DNA of 41,253 nucleotides from an uncultured Opitutaceae bacterium (GTDB taxonomy: Bacteria; Verrucomicrobiota; Verrucomicrobiia; Opitutales; Opitutaceae), in NCBI GenBank assembly GCA_903887455.1, contig CAISPT010000186.1, positions 1 to 41,253 of the forward strand. The letters run 5' to 3'. Each line of letters opens with the position of its first letter. Position 1 is the stretch's first letter. The notes under the pieces are model-generated. The model did not search any database and was not told where the DNA came from. It saw nothing but the letters and a program-made list of their open reading frames with translations. Below are positions 7,179 through 16,114 of the stretch, one piece after another. Made by a program: the position numbers and the translations under genes.

Positions 7179-8570
7179 CTAGACGTCTGCTAGGCGACCC
7201 GTGGAGTCGCCGAACCGCTCGAGTCCGGTGACCCCTGCTGTTTCGGCGAGGTTGAGGAAGAGGTTGGAGAGCGGCTTGCTGCCGTGCTGCACGAAGCGCC
7301 CGCCATGGAACGCGCCTCCTCCCGCCCCGGCGAGCAACACCGGCAAGTTCTCGTGGGTGTGGCGGTTGCCGTCGGCGTTGCCGCTGCCGTAGATGATGCG
7401 CGAGTTGTGGAGCAGGGAGTTGCCGTCGACATCCTGGATCGAGTCCATGCGCGCCAGGAAGCGCGAGAACTGCTCCACGTACCAGCGATCGATCTGGGCC
7501 ACCTTCTCGATCCGCTCCGGGTTGTTCTGGTGGTGGGACAGGTCGTGGTGGCCCTCGGTGATTCCAATCTCGCTGAATGAGCGGTTGTCGCCGTCGTGGC
7601 CAAGGACAAAGGTCGCGACCCGGGTCGAGTCGGTCTTGAACGCAAGGAGCATGATGTCGTACATGAGGTCGACGTACTCGACCTGCTTGGCCGGAATCCC
7701 GGCCGGGGTGGCCTCGTCCGGGTCGATATTTGGCCCGAACTTCTCCGCCTTCTGGATCCGCTTCTCGACCTCGCGGATCCCGGTGAGGTACTGGTCCAGC
7801 TTCTCCTGGTCTCGGACGGAGAGACGTTGCTGCATCGCCTTGGCGTCGCCCATCACGAAGTCCAGGACGCTCCTCCGGTCCCTCATCTGGCGCTGCGCGT
7901 TCTGCGCCCGTTCCCCGTGGGGCCCGGCGCCGAAGAGGCGCTCGAACGCGAGCCGAGGGTTGGATTCCGGGGTCATCGGTGTCGTGGGCGACTGCCAGGA
8001 TATGTTGTACTGGTAGGCGCACGAGTACCCCGAGTCGCAGTCGGACGCCCTCCGCGTCGCGTCGCAGCACAGCTCGATCGAGGGGAACCGAGTCAGGTGG
8101 CCGACATGGTTGGCAATCACCTGGTCAATGGAGACGCCCGCGCGGATGTCGGTGGCGCTCTTGTTGATCCTGACCCCGGTCAGGAATACGCTGTTCCCGC
8201 GCGCGTGGTCGCCTCCGCCGTCGTTGCCGGGGTTCGCGTTCGCGTGGGCCAGGCCCCCGAGGACCTGGACGTAGCGGCGCACCGGGTCGAGGGACTGCAG
8301 CGTGGGGCTCAGGTTCATGGCGGCGCCTGAGTCCGTGGGCCACCAGCGGCTCGGGATCGCGCCGTTCGGGAAGAACACGAAGGCCGTCCGGAGCGGGGCT
8401 CCGGTCGCCGTCGTCGCCAGGCGGGCGTCGGCCGCAGCGGCCAGCACCTTGGTCGGCAGGAGCGAGGTGAAGGCCGGGAGGGCCACGCAGGCCCCAATGC
8501 CCCGCAGGAAGTTTCGCCGGCTCATCTCGGCGCTGTGTCGCTCTCTTGCAAGTTCAGCGGGTGTCTTCAT
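7179..8570 (-). CDS. DUF1552 protein with Tat-type signal
   Basis: A 463-residue protein. The N-terminus carries a twin-arginine motif 'SRRNFLRGIG' followed by a hydrophobic stretch, so export through Tat is likely. The body matches DUF1552: 'AFVFFPNGAIPSRWWP', 'GGLAHANANPGNDGGGDHARGNSVFLTG', 'SIELCCDATRR', 'DLMYDIMLLAFKTDSTRVATFVLGHDG' and 'IIYGSGNADGNRHTHENLPVLLAG'. The His/Asp/Gly-rich patches recall the alkaline-phosphatase-like fold seen in the related DUF1501 family. Its start overlaps the end of the cytochrome gene by 17 bases, so the two are translationally coupled, as usual for this pair in Planctomycetes and Verrucomicrobia. Biochemical function of the family is unknown to me. Confidence 0.88.
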   Translation of the reverse strand: MKTPAELARERHSAEMSRRNFLRGIGACVALPAFTSLLPTKVLAAAADARLATTATGAPLRTAFVFFPNGAIPSRWWPTDSGAAMNLSPTLQSLDPVRRYVQVLGGLAHANANPGNDGGGDHARGNSVFLTGVRINKSATDIRAGVSIDQVIANHVGHLTRFPSIELCCDATRRASDCDSGYSCAYQYNISWQSPTTPMTPESNPRLAFERLFGAGPHGERAQNAQRQMRDRRSVLDFVMGDAKAMQQRLSVRDQEKLDQYLTGIREVEKRIQKAEKFGPNIDPDEATPAGIPAKQVEYVDLMYDIMLLAFKTDSTRVATFVLGHDGDNRSFSEIGITEGHHDLSHHQNNPERIEKVAQIDRWYVEQFSRFLARMDSIQDVDGNSLLHNSRIIYGSGNADGNRHTHENLPVLLAGAGGGAFHGGRFVQHGSKPLSNLFLNLAETAGVTGLERFGDSTGRLADV

Positions 8571-11202
8571 GGGGGTGCTCGTTGCTGGCGGTTAATGCCG
8601 GGGCGGCGTCGGGGGTCGTGTCGGCCAACTGCCGGTGCTGGGGGCCCCGGCGCTGCTGGAAAGGTGCGGAGTTAACTATCCCTTGCAAGAGCACGGAGGG
8701 TTTTCCTCCCGAGGACTCGAGCTCCTCGACCAGTCGGTCGACGGTCTCGACATCGTAATAGTCGAGTGTGCGCCCCAGGGCGTAGGTGAGCAGCTTCTCG
8801 GTCAGGCAGTAGTAGAAGTCGCGCAGGTGCTTGGTTGCCAGGATGTGCTTGAGCTCGCGCACGTTCGAGAAAGTCTCGCCCGTGATGAGCCTGCCGCTCG
8901 GGTCAATCGGCCGGTTGAGTTCCCCTTCGCGCCACATCCCCATCGCGTTGAAGTTCTCGAGTGCGAGGCCGAGAGGGTCCATGCGGCTGTGGCAGGAGGC
9001 GCAGGATTTGTTCGTCGCGTGGAGCGAGAGGTTCTCGCGCAGCGTCATCGTCCGGAGCTTCTCGGGGCTCGCGGCGTCCTCGAGGGCGGGGATGTTGGGC
9101 GGCGGCGGGGGCGGCCTCGTGCCGAGGATCGAGTCCAGGATGAAGACACCCCGCTTGACGGGGGACGTGCGCGTGGGGTTCGAGGTCACGGCGAGCACCG
9201 TTCCCTGGGTAATCACCCCGCCGCGGGGGCTGTCCGGGGGTAGAGTAACTTTTCTCATCTGGGGTCCGTTGACACCGGTGATCCCATAGTGCTTCGCGAG
9301 GCCCTCGTTAAGGAAGGTGTAGTCGCTCTCCACCAGCTCAGAGAGGCTCCTGTCCTCCCTGATGACGTAGGCGAACGTCATCTCGGTCTCCTTCCTCATC
9401 GCCTCGCGCAGGGCCGACGAGAGCTGGGGTTTGGGCATGCGGAACGTCTTAAAGAAGGTCTTCCGCGCCGAAGCGAACGAGGCTTGCTCGGCGGGCGTCC
9501 TCTTCTCCTCCGATATCCGGTTGATCCTCTTGAAGGTGTCGAACGCCTGCTCGACTGCCGGGTCCGGGTGCTCCCTCAGGAAGACGGAGAACGGGTTGAT
9601 CTGGACGTTCTGGATGTCCCGGGCCTGGAGCCATTGCCCGGTGAAGTTGCTCACGAACTCGGACGACCGCTTGTCTGCTAGCATCCTGCTGACGACCGAA
9701 GGGAGCTCGGCCCTAAGCCGGTCGGCCGAGGCGAGACGTATCAGCTCGTCGTCGGGCATCGATGACCAGAAGAAATACGAGAGGCGCGACGCCAGGGCGT
9801 ACTCGTCGATGTAGGGGTTCACCTGGCCGGGGCGAAGCGCCTCGACGTCCTCGTCCCTGAAGATGAATCGCGGCGACGCCATCACGGCGACCATCGCCTG
9901 GGCTATGCCCGCCTCGAATGTCGACCCGGGCTGCGCGGAGACCGCCTCCGACATCGAGACCAGGCGTGACACGGTCGGCTCGTCCACCGGCCGCCTGAAG
10001 GCCCGGGAGGCGAAAGCCCGGAGTATCTCGGCGGCGTATTTCCTCCGGCTCGCGGGCCAGAACGGCACCTTCTTGGGGAAGAACTTGGCGTAGCCGGCGG
10101 GCTGGACCCAGTAGGCCTTATCGAATGGGCCCCGGACCGTTACTTTGTCTAGGCGGAGCCTCAGGAGCCTCTTCTGCTCCTGGTCGGGTCCGATCGGCTG
10201 GACCTCGAGCGACAGTGTATGGGCTCCGGGAGCCCAAGTTTGGTCGAAGGAGAAGTCAAAGTCCTTGTCCGACTCGCGGACGAACTCCTGGCTGACGAGC
10301 GTCTGCCCGTCTATGCGTATCGTGAGCCTGCACCGGTTCAGGTCGAACTGGTCGTCGACGTAGCTCTCCACCGCCTTGAGGCTCACGCTCACCTGGTACC
10401 GTCCCGCGTGCTCGGCCTGGCAGCGGGCGGCCACCGTCGCAGCCGTATAATAGGAGAGGTCGAGCGCCTTTCCGGCCGCCTTGGGGCCGGGGTGCCTGAA
10501 GGCCGGCGCGGGCATGTCGGCCTGATCCGGGGCGTCGGTGGTCGCCGCGATGGTCTCGAACTGCCTTCCGTCGAGGACGCGCTCGGCCACCACCCGCGGC
10601 TGCGTCGGCACCGTCTCGCCGATTATCGTCTGGGCGGAGTCCAGGTAGCGCTCAAGGAGCATCGGCGAGATCGTTAACACGTCGCCGATGTTGTCGAAAC
10701 CCTGGCCCGTGTCGTCGGCGGGGAACTCCTTGAGGGTGTCGAATTCGGCGCCAACGAGGTCACGCACGGTGTTGCGGTACTCGACCCGGTTGAGCCGGCG
10801 GACCGTGACACGGCCGGGATCCGGGTTCGCGGGGTCCAGGGAGAAGGCCTGGAGCTTAATCCAGGACATGAGCCGTTTCACGTCCTCCGGGGGAACCCTG
10901 GGCTTATCGGCCGGCGGCATTATTCCGGTCCTGACGTTCTTCATCACTCTCCACCAGAGCGCGTGGTCCTGCACCTGCGCGTCCGTGCGGAAGTCGTCCA
11001 GGTCGATGCCCCCCTTGCTCGCCCCTCCGCCGTGGCAGTCGTAGCAATACTGGTCCAGCACCGGCTGGATCTCCCGGTTGAATGACTTAAGGGGCTCCGT
11101 GCCCGCCCATGCGCTGAGCGCCAGGCTAAGCGCGGTTGCGAGGGATCCGCATGCGGTCAACCCAGAGTAGGTTCTCCGAGGTTGGGGAGGATCGGATCGC
11201 AT
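8554..11202 (-). CDS. PSCyt-type diheme protein with DUF1587/1595/1592/1588/1585 domains
   Basis: An 882-residue exported protein. After a signal peptide (about residues 18-33) there is a cytochrome-c-like domain with the heme motif CYDCH (Cys53, Cys56, His57). The order of recognisable blocks is then DUF1587 ('VTVRRLNRVEYRNTVRDLVG'), a beta-rich insert, DUF1595, DUF1592 ('YALASRLSYFFWSSMPDDEL'), DUF1588 ('RGGVITQGTVLAVTSNPTRTSP') with a second heme motif CASCH near residue 730, and DUF1585 at the C-terminus ('LTYALGRTLDYYD'). These proteins are characteristic of Planctomycetes and Verrucomicrobia and are presumed periplasmic electron-transfer proteins. It starts 6 bases after the GH26 stop and overlaps DUF1552, suggesting that glycan hydrolysis and this redox protein are expressed together. 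Confidence 0.88.
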   Translation of the reverse strand: MRSDPPQPRRTYSGLTACGSLATALSLALSAWAGTEPLKSFNREIQPVLDQYCYDCHGGGASKGGIDLDDFRTDAQVQDHALWWRVMKNVRTGIMPPADKPRVPPEDVKRLMSWIKLQAFSLDPANPDPGRVTVRRLNRVEYRNTVRDLVGAEFDTLKEFPADDTGQGFDNIGDVLTISPMLLERYLDSAQTIIGETVPTQPRVVAERVLDGRQFETIAATTDAPDQADMPAPAFRHPGPKAAGKALDLSYYTAATVAARCQAEHAGRYQVSVSLKAVESYVDDQFDLNRCRLTIRIDGQTLVSQEFVRESDKDFDFSFDQTWAPGAHTLSLEVQPIGPDQEQKRLLRLRLDKVTVRGPFDKAYWVQPAGYAKFFPKKVPFWPASRRKYAAEILRAFASRAFRRPVDEPTVSRLVSMSEAVSAQPGSTFEAGIAQAMVAVMASPRFIFRDEDVEALRPGQVNPYIDEYALASRLSYFFWSSMPDDELIRLASADRLRAELPSVVSRMLADKRSSEFVSNFTGQWLQARDIQNVQINPFSVFLREHPDPAVEQAFDTFKRINRISEEKRTPAEQASFASARKTFFKTFRMPKPQLSSALREAMRKETEMTFAYVIREDRSLSELVESDYTFLNEGLAKHYGITGVNGPQMRKVTLPPDSPRGGVITQGTVLAVTSNPTRTSPVKRGVFILDSILGTRPPPPPPNIPALEDAASPEKLRTMTLRENLSLHATNKSCASCHSRMDPLGLALENFNAMGMWREGELNRPIDPSGRLITGETFSNVRELKHILATKHLRDFYYCLTEKLLTYALGRTLDYYDVETVDRLVEELESSGGKPSVLLQGIVNSAPFQQRRGPQHRQLADTTPDAAPALTASNEHPHEDTR

Positions 11203-11208
11203 GACGGG

Positions 11209-12348
11209 CTAACGCCTCTTGATCGTGTAAGACCCGTCGGCGGCGATCCGCACGTCATCCAGCGACAGGGTCCTCGGGTCCGCGTACAGGGCCTTGAGCT
11301 TCTCGGGATTGTCCCTCGAAATGGCGCCGAAGGGTGGCCAGGGCATGAACCACGCCCATTTCGGCTGACGCGAGAGGATCTCCGGGCTCGGGGGCTCGCC
11401 GACCTCGCCCATCGCCACGGGCTTTCCCGCGGCCAGGGCGACCAAGTCGTCGTAGTTCTTCTGCTCATCCGCCCCCTGGTCCGCCTTCTTGTGGTAGATG
11501 TCGGCTGCGAGCACGTCCACGTAGCTGGCCCCGGGCCAGAACTCCGAGTACGGGAAGGCCTCGTCGCCCGGGTTCGAGCGCGGGGCGTTCGTGTCCCAGA
11601 CCCAGATGAGGTTATTGAGGTGATGGTGGTTCACCATGTAGTCATACATCATCACCCAGAGCTTTTTGAAGCCATCGTCGCCCTTCTGGTCGCACCACCA
11701 AAACCAGACCCCATTCATCTCATGGTAGGGTCGCCAGAGGACCGGCACCTTGGCGTCCTGGAGCTGTCCGAGGTAGCCGGAAATCACGTCGACCTGCTCC
11801 TTCCACGCCTTGTTCGACGCCGAGCCGTCGGTCGTCAGCTCCTTCCATTCCTCCTTGGAGGGCCGGCGGTCCATCGCCCAGATCTGCTTCCCGTCGCACG
11901 TGTCCCCGAATCCCGGGGGAGGCGCGTGCCACATGAGCGTGATAATGTGTCCGGCCCTGTACGCCTTTATGGCGGCGTCGACCATGCGCTGGCGCGCCTC
12001 CGGCGGCTTCACGTCGACAAAATACAGGGGTTCCATCGAATGCGTGAGGTTGATCGGCCCGCAGTGCTGGAACTTCTCCGGCTCGGTTCCCGAGTAGGCG
12101 AAGCTGAAGTCCGAGCCCCAGATGATCGGGCTCTTGCCGGTGATCGCCCGGACGATGTCCGTGTACTTGGAGCCAGCGGTCGCGAAATTGTGCTGACCGG
12201 TGAGGATGTAGTGACCCTGCACCTCCGTGAGGAAGGACAGGAGCTTCCTCGCCTCCGGCGTGGCGTTCGCGTTCACCGGCTCCGCGTGGGAGCGGACGGG
12301 CAGCGCTAGCACGAGGGTGGCAAACAGGAGGGTGCGGAGGATGATCAT
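11209..12348 (-). CDS. Secreted GH26 beta-mannanase-like glycoside hydrolase
   Basis: A 379-residue protein from ATG at 12348, chosen because it begins directly with a signal peptide (MIILRTLLFATLVLALPVRS); an in-frame start 17 codons upstream gives no better leader. GH26 hallmarks are 'GHYILTGQHNF', 'HIITLMWHAPPPGFGDTC', the acid/base block 'WRPYHEMNGVWFWW' with Glu210, and 'PVAMGEVGEP' with the likely nucleophile Glu315. The fold is a retaining (beta/alpha)8 barrel; the usual activity is endo-beta-1,4-mannanase, releasing mannobiose or longer manno-oligosaccharides. The 2-epimerase and GH130 genes further right could process its product. It sits 133 bases after the large glycosidase gene and 6 bases before the cytochrome gene. 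Confidence 0.88.
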   Translation of the reverse strand: MIILRTLLFATLVLALPVRSHAEPVNANATPEARKLLSFLTEVQGHYILTGQHNFATAGSKYTDIVRAITGKSPIIWGSDFSFAYSGTEPEKFQHCGPINLTHSMEPLYFVDVKPPEARQRMVDAAIKAYRAGHIITLMWHAPPPGFGDTCDGKQIWAMDRRPSKEEWKELTTDGSASNKAWKEQVDVISGYLGQLQDAKVPVLWRPYHEMNGVWFWWCDQKGDDGFKKLWVMMYDYMVNHHHLNNLIWVWDTNAPRSNPGDEAFPYSEFWPGASYVDVLAADIYHKKADQGADEQKNYDDLVALAAGKPVAMGEVGEPPSPEILSRQPKWAWFMPWPPFGAISRDNPEKLKALYADPRTLSLDDVRIAADGSYTIKRR

Positions 12349-12459
12349 CGGGGTGGGGTGGGCGTCGCTGGCGAAAGACAGACGCACGGGGTGGAGCAAC
12401 GTTCCGAAATTTCCTACCTAGAATCGTTTCGGCGGATCCGACCGTTTTCAAATGGTTTT

Positions 12460-12478
12460 TCCGGGCGGCCGGCCCGGA
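12460..12478 (-). other. GC-rich 7-bp hairpin after the large glycosidase gene
   Basis: TCCGGGC (12460-12466) and GCCCGGA (12472-12478) pair perfectly around GGCCG, starting three bases after the glycosidase stop codon on the minus strand. The bases that follow on the minus strand are A-rich rather than U-rich, so it is not a standard terminator. It could stabilise the 3' end or reduce read-through into the GH26 gene. Confidence 0.35.
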
Positions 12479-12481
12479 TCC

Positions 12482-15193
12482 TCACCGCAGGTGGGCCACC
12501 ACGTTTGCGGCGCCTTCGAAGCCCTCTATCCTCACGCGGCCGGTGGTCGGATCATAGCTTCCGCCCTCGACCCCCGCGATCCTGGTTCCCGGCGGGCACG
12601 GCAGGCGGAGCTCGACCACCCGAGGCCCGTGGTCGGAGCGGCACTCGATCGTGGCTTTCACCAGACCCTTGCCAGCCACGGACTCGACCTTGAGGGAGAG
12701 CGTCCCGAAGTAGGAGGACACGTTCTCCAGCTCGATTGTCTTTCCAGAGGAAAGGTAGTCGCTCGGCACGCCGTCCAGGAGCTCGAGGGTGTCGCCTCGC
12801 TCCATGTAGAGCATCCAACGGGTCTCCATGAGGAACCATGCCTCCTCATGCGTCTTGTGAGGGCTCTGGTGGAACAGATGCTCCCAGAAGGTGTACGTCT
12901 CCCTGTCGGCCAGGCTCGCCACCGTGCCGTAGTAAGCCTTCAGGAAGGGCTTCACCTCGCCGCGCCTGAGGTGGAGCCAGTCGTGCCGGCTGTAGTAGGG
13001 CTGGCTGAAGGCGACATTGCGGCTCGTCATAAGCTCGCTGTGCGCCTCGAGGAGGAAAGTGGTCACCTGCTCGTCGGGGCCCAGCACTTCCTGGAACGCC
13101 AGGTAGAGGGGACCTAGCAGCGAGTCGCGGGCCGCCTCCGAACCGTGCGTGAACCACTCCCCGCCATCGGCGTGGAGCATGAGCGCGCCCCGCGCGGGCA
13201 CCCAGGGCGGCAGGGTGGGGACCCACGTGCCGTCACCGACGGGGACCACCGGCGAGCGTGCTAGGGCCTCGGCGACGGCAGTGCGGATATCCCTCCTCAT
13301 GCCTTCAGCCTCCTGCCGCCAGCGCGCGGACTCGGCGGGATCGACCTTCGCGAGCATCTCCGCGACCCGGCTCACTCCCAGGTAATGGTACCCGTTCAGC
13401 ATGAACGAGCGGAACGGATCCTCGGGGTCGGCGGTCTTGCCCTCCAGCATGCCGTAGCCCTTTCCCCGAAGGTCCTCCCGCAGGTTCGCCTTGCGCCACG
13501 CCTGGACGTATTCGCATGCCTTGACGACCTTGGGCTCGATCCGCCGGACCCAGGCGTCGTCGCGCGTATACCGGTAGTGTTCGCCCATGCTCCAAAGTGC
13601 CGAGCCCGTCTCGAGCATGTAACCGAAGAAATTCTGCATGAATCCGGACGGCTGCTGGCGGTCCAGGAAATAGTCGAGCGCCCGCTCGGCCTCTTTGTGC
13701 CACCCCATTGAGTCCATGAATTGGATGATGGGCGAGCTTTCGGATCCGATGGGGCCGTAGATCCCGATCGTCGGGGCGAGGGTTCCATGGGGCTCGAGGC
13801 CGTAGGTGATCAGGTCGAGGTGCAGGAGGCCCGCCTGGACCATTTCCTGGATGCGGGGCTCCGGAAGCCTTACCCGGGCGGCGGAGGCGAGCTTCGCCCT
13901 CCAGAAGTCCCTGACCTCGTCATGGCGCCGGTCGATGTCCTGGGCGGCGAGGCGGCGCGCCCGGTCCTCCGGCAGCGGGCGGTGCGGGAGCATGAACTCG
14001 AAAACCGCAGTCTCCCCGGGGCCGAGCAGGATCGCCATCTCCTGCTGCGCTATTGGCGCACCGTTCAGCCGAGATACGGCGAACACCCGACCCGAGGACG
14101 CGTACCGGGAGAACCCGGTCGAGGCCTCGAAGGACCAGGCCGAGGATTTCATGTCCAGGGGGACCGGGTTCTTGAAGAACGCATAGCGCGGGGCCTTTGA
14201 GGCGTTGCGGGCCTCGGCCCTGAAATAGAGTACGGTCTCCTCCGGCCTGCTCTCCCAAGCAGCTGCCATCGACTCGTACTGGCGCGTCTGCTCCTGGGTG
14301 AACATGAGCCCCAGGCTGAAGTGGTCCGCAATGGGAACGGGTGTCCCCTCAAGCGATCCCTCCTGGAGCGGCCCCACCTCGGGCGCTGCGAATGCGGTGA
14401 CCGCGTAGCAGATGTTGTCGTCTACAAGTGTTCCGTGGAGGATCGGGAGTACACCGTCCTCCAGGCGCCTCCTGATGTCGTCCCCGGGACCCCATCCCCT
14501 GCCCGCGAGCACCGAGTAGCGCACAGGTTTGCCCCCGTTCTCGGGGAGCGACGCCTCGACCCCGTGGTCGCGCGGCTGGATCCAGTCGAGCCTCTCGCCG
14601 ACGGCGAAGATCCGGATGTCGCGGCTGAGCCCGAGCCATGTCTCGCACGGGTTGTTGCGCTCGTGGGCGGCAGCGTCGTCGAACGTCTCCTCGGGCTCGG
14701 CCTCGATCTCGGCTAGCTTCGACCGGAGACCCTCAGCGGCTGCGTCCTTAAGAATCTCCCGGTAGGTCCGAGTGTCCCCGGGCTCCGTCACGGCCACGCC
14801 GTAGGAGGGAATAAGGATCGGGAACCGGCGATCGACGTCCTTCAGGAAGAAGGTGAACGGCGAGCGCGTCCCCCCGATGGAGACCAGGGACGACCGGCTT
14901 CCGTAGGCCGACGTGTCGCCGTCGACAAGGAGGGTGACCCTCGAGGGGACACTGGCGTCGAGGGTGAAGGAATCGGCTCCGGCCATCCCGTTGACCGATA
15001 CGAGCCTGCCTCTGTCGACCGCCACGCTCCCTTTCTGTCCTGCGTCCGCGAAGAGCACGGCGACCCCCCGCTCGGTTGCGGGCAGCGCCTGCGGGAGCAG
15101 GATGGCCAGGGCAAGAGTGGCGAGTCCCTTTAAGGGTGGCACGGGGCGGTGCCGGGGGGTCATTCCGAACGGGTACCGGGGGTTACTCGCCAT
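12482..15193 (-). CDS. Large secreted six-hairpin (alpha/alpha)6-type glycosidase, family uncertain
   Basis: A 903-residue protein; an alternative start at 15163 puts the signal peptide ('LKGLATLALAILLPQALPA') nearer the N-terminus. Residues 40-440 are beta-rich. Residues about 450-790 form helix pairs typical of a six-hairpin barrel: 'MVQAGLLHLDLITYGLEPHG', 'PIIQFMDSMGWHKEAERALDYFLDRQQ', 'GSALWSMGEHYRYTRDDAWVRRI', 'HDWLHLRRGEVKPFLKAYYGTVA'. A C-terminal beta domain ends in 'GRVRIEGFEGAANVVAHLR'. This architecture occurs in alpha-L-rhamnosidases, trehalases and GH63/GH15-type enzymes; I cannot fix the family. Next to rhamnose uptake genes and 24 bases behind the AraC-type regulator, an alpha-L-rhamnosidase-like role is attractive but is inference. 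Confidence 0.7.
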   Translation of the reverse strand: MASNPRYPFGMTPRHRPVPPLKGLATLALAILLPQALPATERGVAVLFADAGQKGSVAVDRGRLVSVNGMAGADSFTLDASVPSRVTLLVDGDTSAYGSRSSLVSIGGTRSPFTFFLKDVDRRFPILIPSYGVAVTEPGDTRTYREILKDAAAEGLRSKLAEIEAEPEETFDDAAAHERNNPCETWLGLSRDIRIFAVGERLDWIQPRDHGVEASLPENGGKPVRYSVLAGRGWGPGDDIRRRLEDGVLPILHGTLVDDNICYAVTAFAAPEVGPLQEGSLEGTPVPIADHFSLGLMFTQEQTRQYESMAAAWESRPEETVLYFRAEARNASKAPRYAFFKNPVPLDMKSSAWSFEASTGFSRYASSGRVFAVSRLNGAPIAQQEMAILLGPGETAVFEFMLPHRPLPEDRARRLAAQDIDRRHDEVRDFWRAKLASAARVRLPEPRIQEMVQAGLLHLDLITYGLEPHGTLAPTIGIYGPIGSESSPIIQFMDSMGWHKEAERALDYFLDRQQPSGFMQNFFGYMLETGSALWSMGEHYRYTRDDAWVRRIEPKVVKACEYVQAWRKANLREDLRGKGYGMLEGKTADPEDPFRSFMLNGYHYLGVSRVAEMLAKVDPAESARWRQEAEGMRRDIRTAVAEALARSPVVPVGDGTWVPTLPPWVPARGALMLHADGGEWFTHGSEAARDSLLGPLYLAFQEVLGPDEQVTTFLLEAHSELMTSRNVAFSQPYYSRHDWLHLRRGEVKPFLKAYYGTVASLADRETYTFWEHLFHQSPHKTHEEAWFLMETRWMLYMERGDTLELLDGVPSDYLSSGKTIELENVSSYFGTLSLKVESVAGKGLVKATIECRSDHGPRVVELRLPCPPGTRIAGVEGGSYDPTTGRVRIEGFEGAANVVAHLR

Positions 15194-15217
15194 GGCAACG
15201 ATTTCGGACGGCCGGTG

Positions 15218-16114
15218 CTACCTTTCGGGCCTACGACGACGCCACCGGCTCGGGGCGATCCCAAACTGAGACTTGAAGGCCGACGAGAGGTGGAACGCGG
15301 AGCTAAATCCCAGGCGCTCCGCGACCTGCTTTAGAGAATCGTCGCTTGAGCCCAGCAGACGCTGCGCCCGCTGCATCCGGATCCGAAGCAGGTACTGGCG
15401 CGGGGAGATCCCCGTGCGCAGCCTAAATTCCCTGCGGAAATACGAGTAGGCGACGCCTAGCGAACGGGCGAGCGCGGGCATGCGGACCGACCGCGTGTCT
15501 CCCTCCTCCATCATGCGCTTAGCCTGGTCGACCGCGGCGACAATTGATCGTGGCCGGCCCTTCTCGTTGCGCGAGGCATGGAGGAGCGAAAGGACGCCGA
15601 GCGCCCGCGCTGCGAGCTCGGAGGTGTCCCCCGGCGGCTCGGTCCACATGAGCCTGTGGAGTGCGTTAATCCTCGCCTCGAACTCGAGGCCACGGCCGAC
15701 GGCGATAACGGGGCGCTCCTCGGAGAAGATGCCTCCGCGGATCATTCCGTCGACCAGGGGGCCGCCGATCTCCACCCAGAGTTCGACCCAGCCCGTGGAC
15801 CTGAGCGGTCTGTAGCGGTGCCAAGCGCCGGGAAAAAGAAGGAGCGCCGTGCCGGCGCCCACCTCGACTCGTCCCATCGCCCTAGTCTCAAATTCCCCGC
15901 GCCCGTCCGCGATGTAGACGGCCTGGAACGCACCGAGCACGCGGCCCCGCTCCCAGGTGAAGCTGTGGTCGCCGGGGTGGCCCCTCGGCGGGTACGGCCT
16001 CCGAGGAAGGGCGGTAAAGCGGCCCCCTCCGGTGACAACAGCGCCCCACGCGTCTGCCCCGGGGGTCGCCACGCTGTACCGGAAAAAGTCGGGGGACGGC
16101 GACGGCTGTGACAT
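15218..16114 (-). CDS. AraC-family transcriptional regulator
   Basis: A 298-residue protein from ATG at 16114; the frame is open further upstream but only through the intergenic region and antisense to rhaA. The N-terminal ~150 residues form a cupin-like sugar-sensing domain ('HPGDHSFTWERGRVLGAFQAVYIADGRGEFET', 'AGTALLLFPGAWHRYRP'). The C-terminal ~100 residues hold two helix-turn-helix units: 'MPALARSLGVAYSYFRREFR' and 'VAERLGFSSAFHLSSAFKSQ', followed by 'GIAPSRWR'. It is divergent from rhaA and 24 bases upstream of the large glycosidase gene, so it probably controls rhamnose uptake and the glycosidase operon. L-rhamnose as inducer is inferred from position only. Confidence 0.88.
   Translation of the reverse strand: MSQPSPSPDFFRYSVATPGADAWGAVVTGGGRFTALPRRPYPPRGHPGDHSFTWERGRVLGAFQAVYIADGRGEFETRAMGRVEVGAGTALLLFPGAWHRYRPLRSTGWVELWVEIGGPLVDGMIRGGIFSEERPVIAVGRGLEFEARINALHRLMWTEPPGDTSELAARALGVLSLLHASRNEKGRPRSIVAAVDQAKRMMEEGDTRSVRMPALARSLGVAYSYFRREFRLRTGISPRQYLLRIRMQRAQRLLGSSDDSLKQVAERLGFSSAFHLSSAFKSQFGIAPSRWRRRRPER

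Noticed and set aside
11182-12309. Plus-strand open frame of 375 codons
   Set aside because: It is antisense to the GH26 gene with clear catalytic motifs, and its Arg/Val/His-rich product is typical of a mirror frame.
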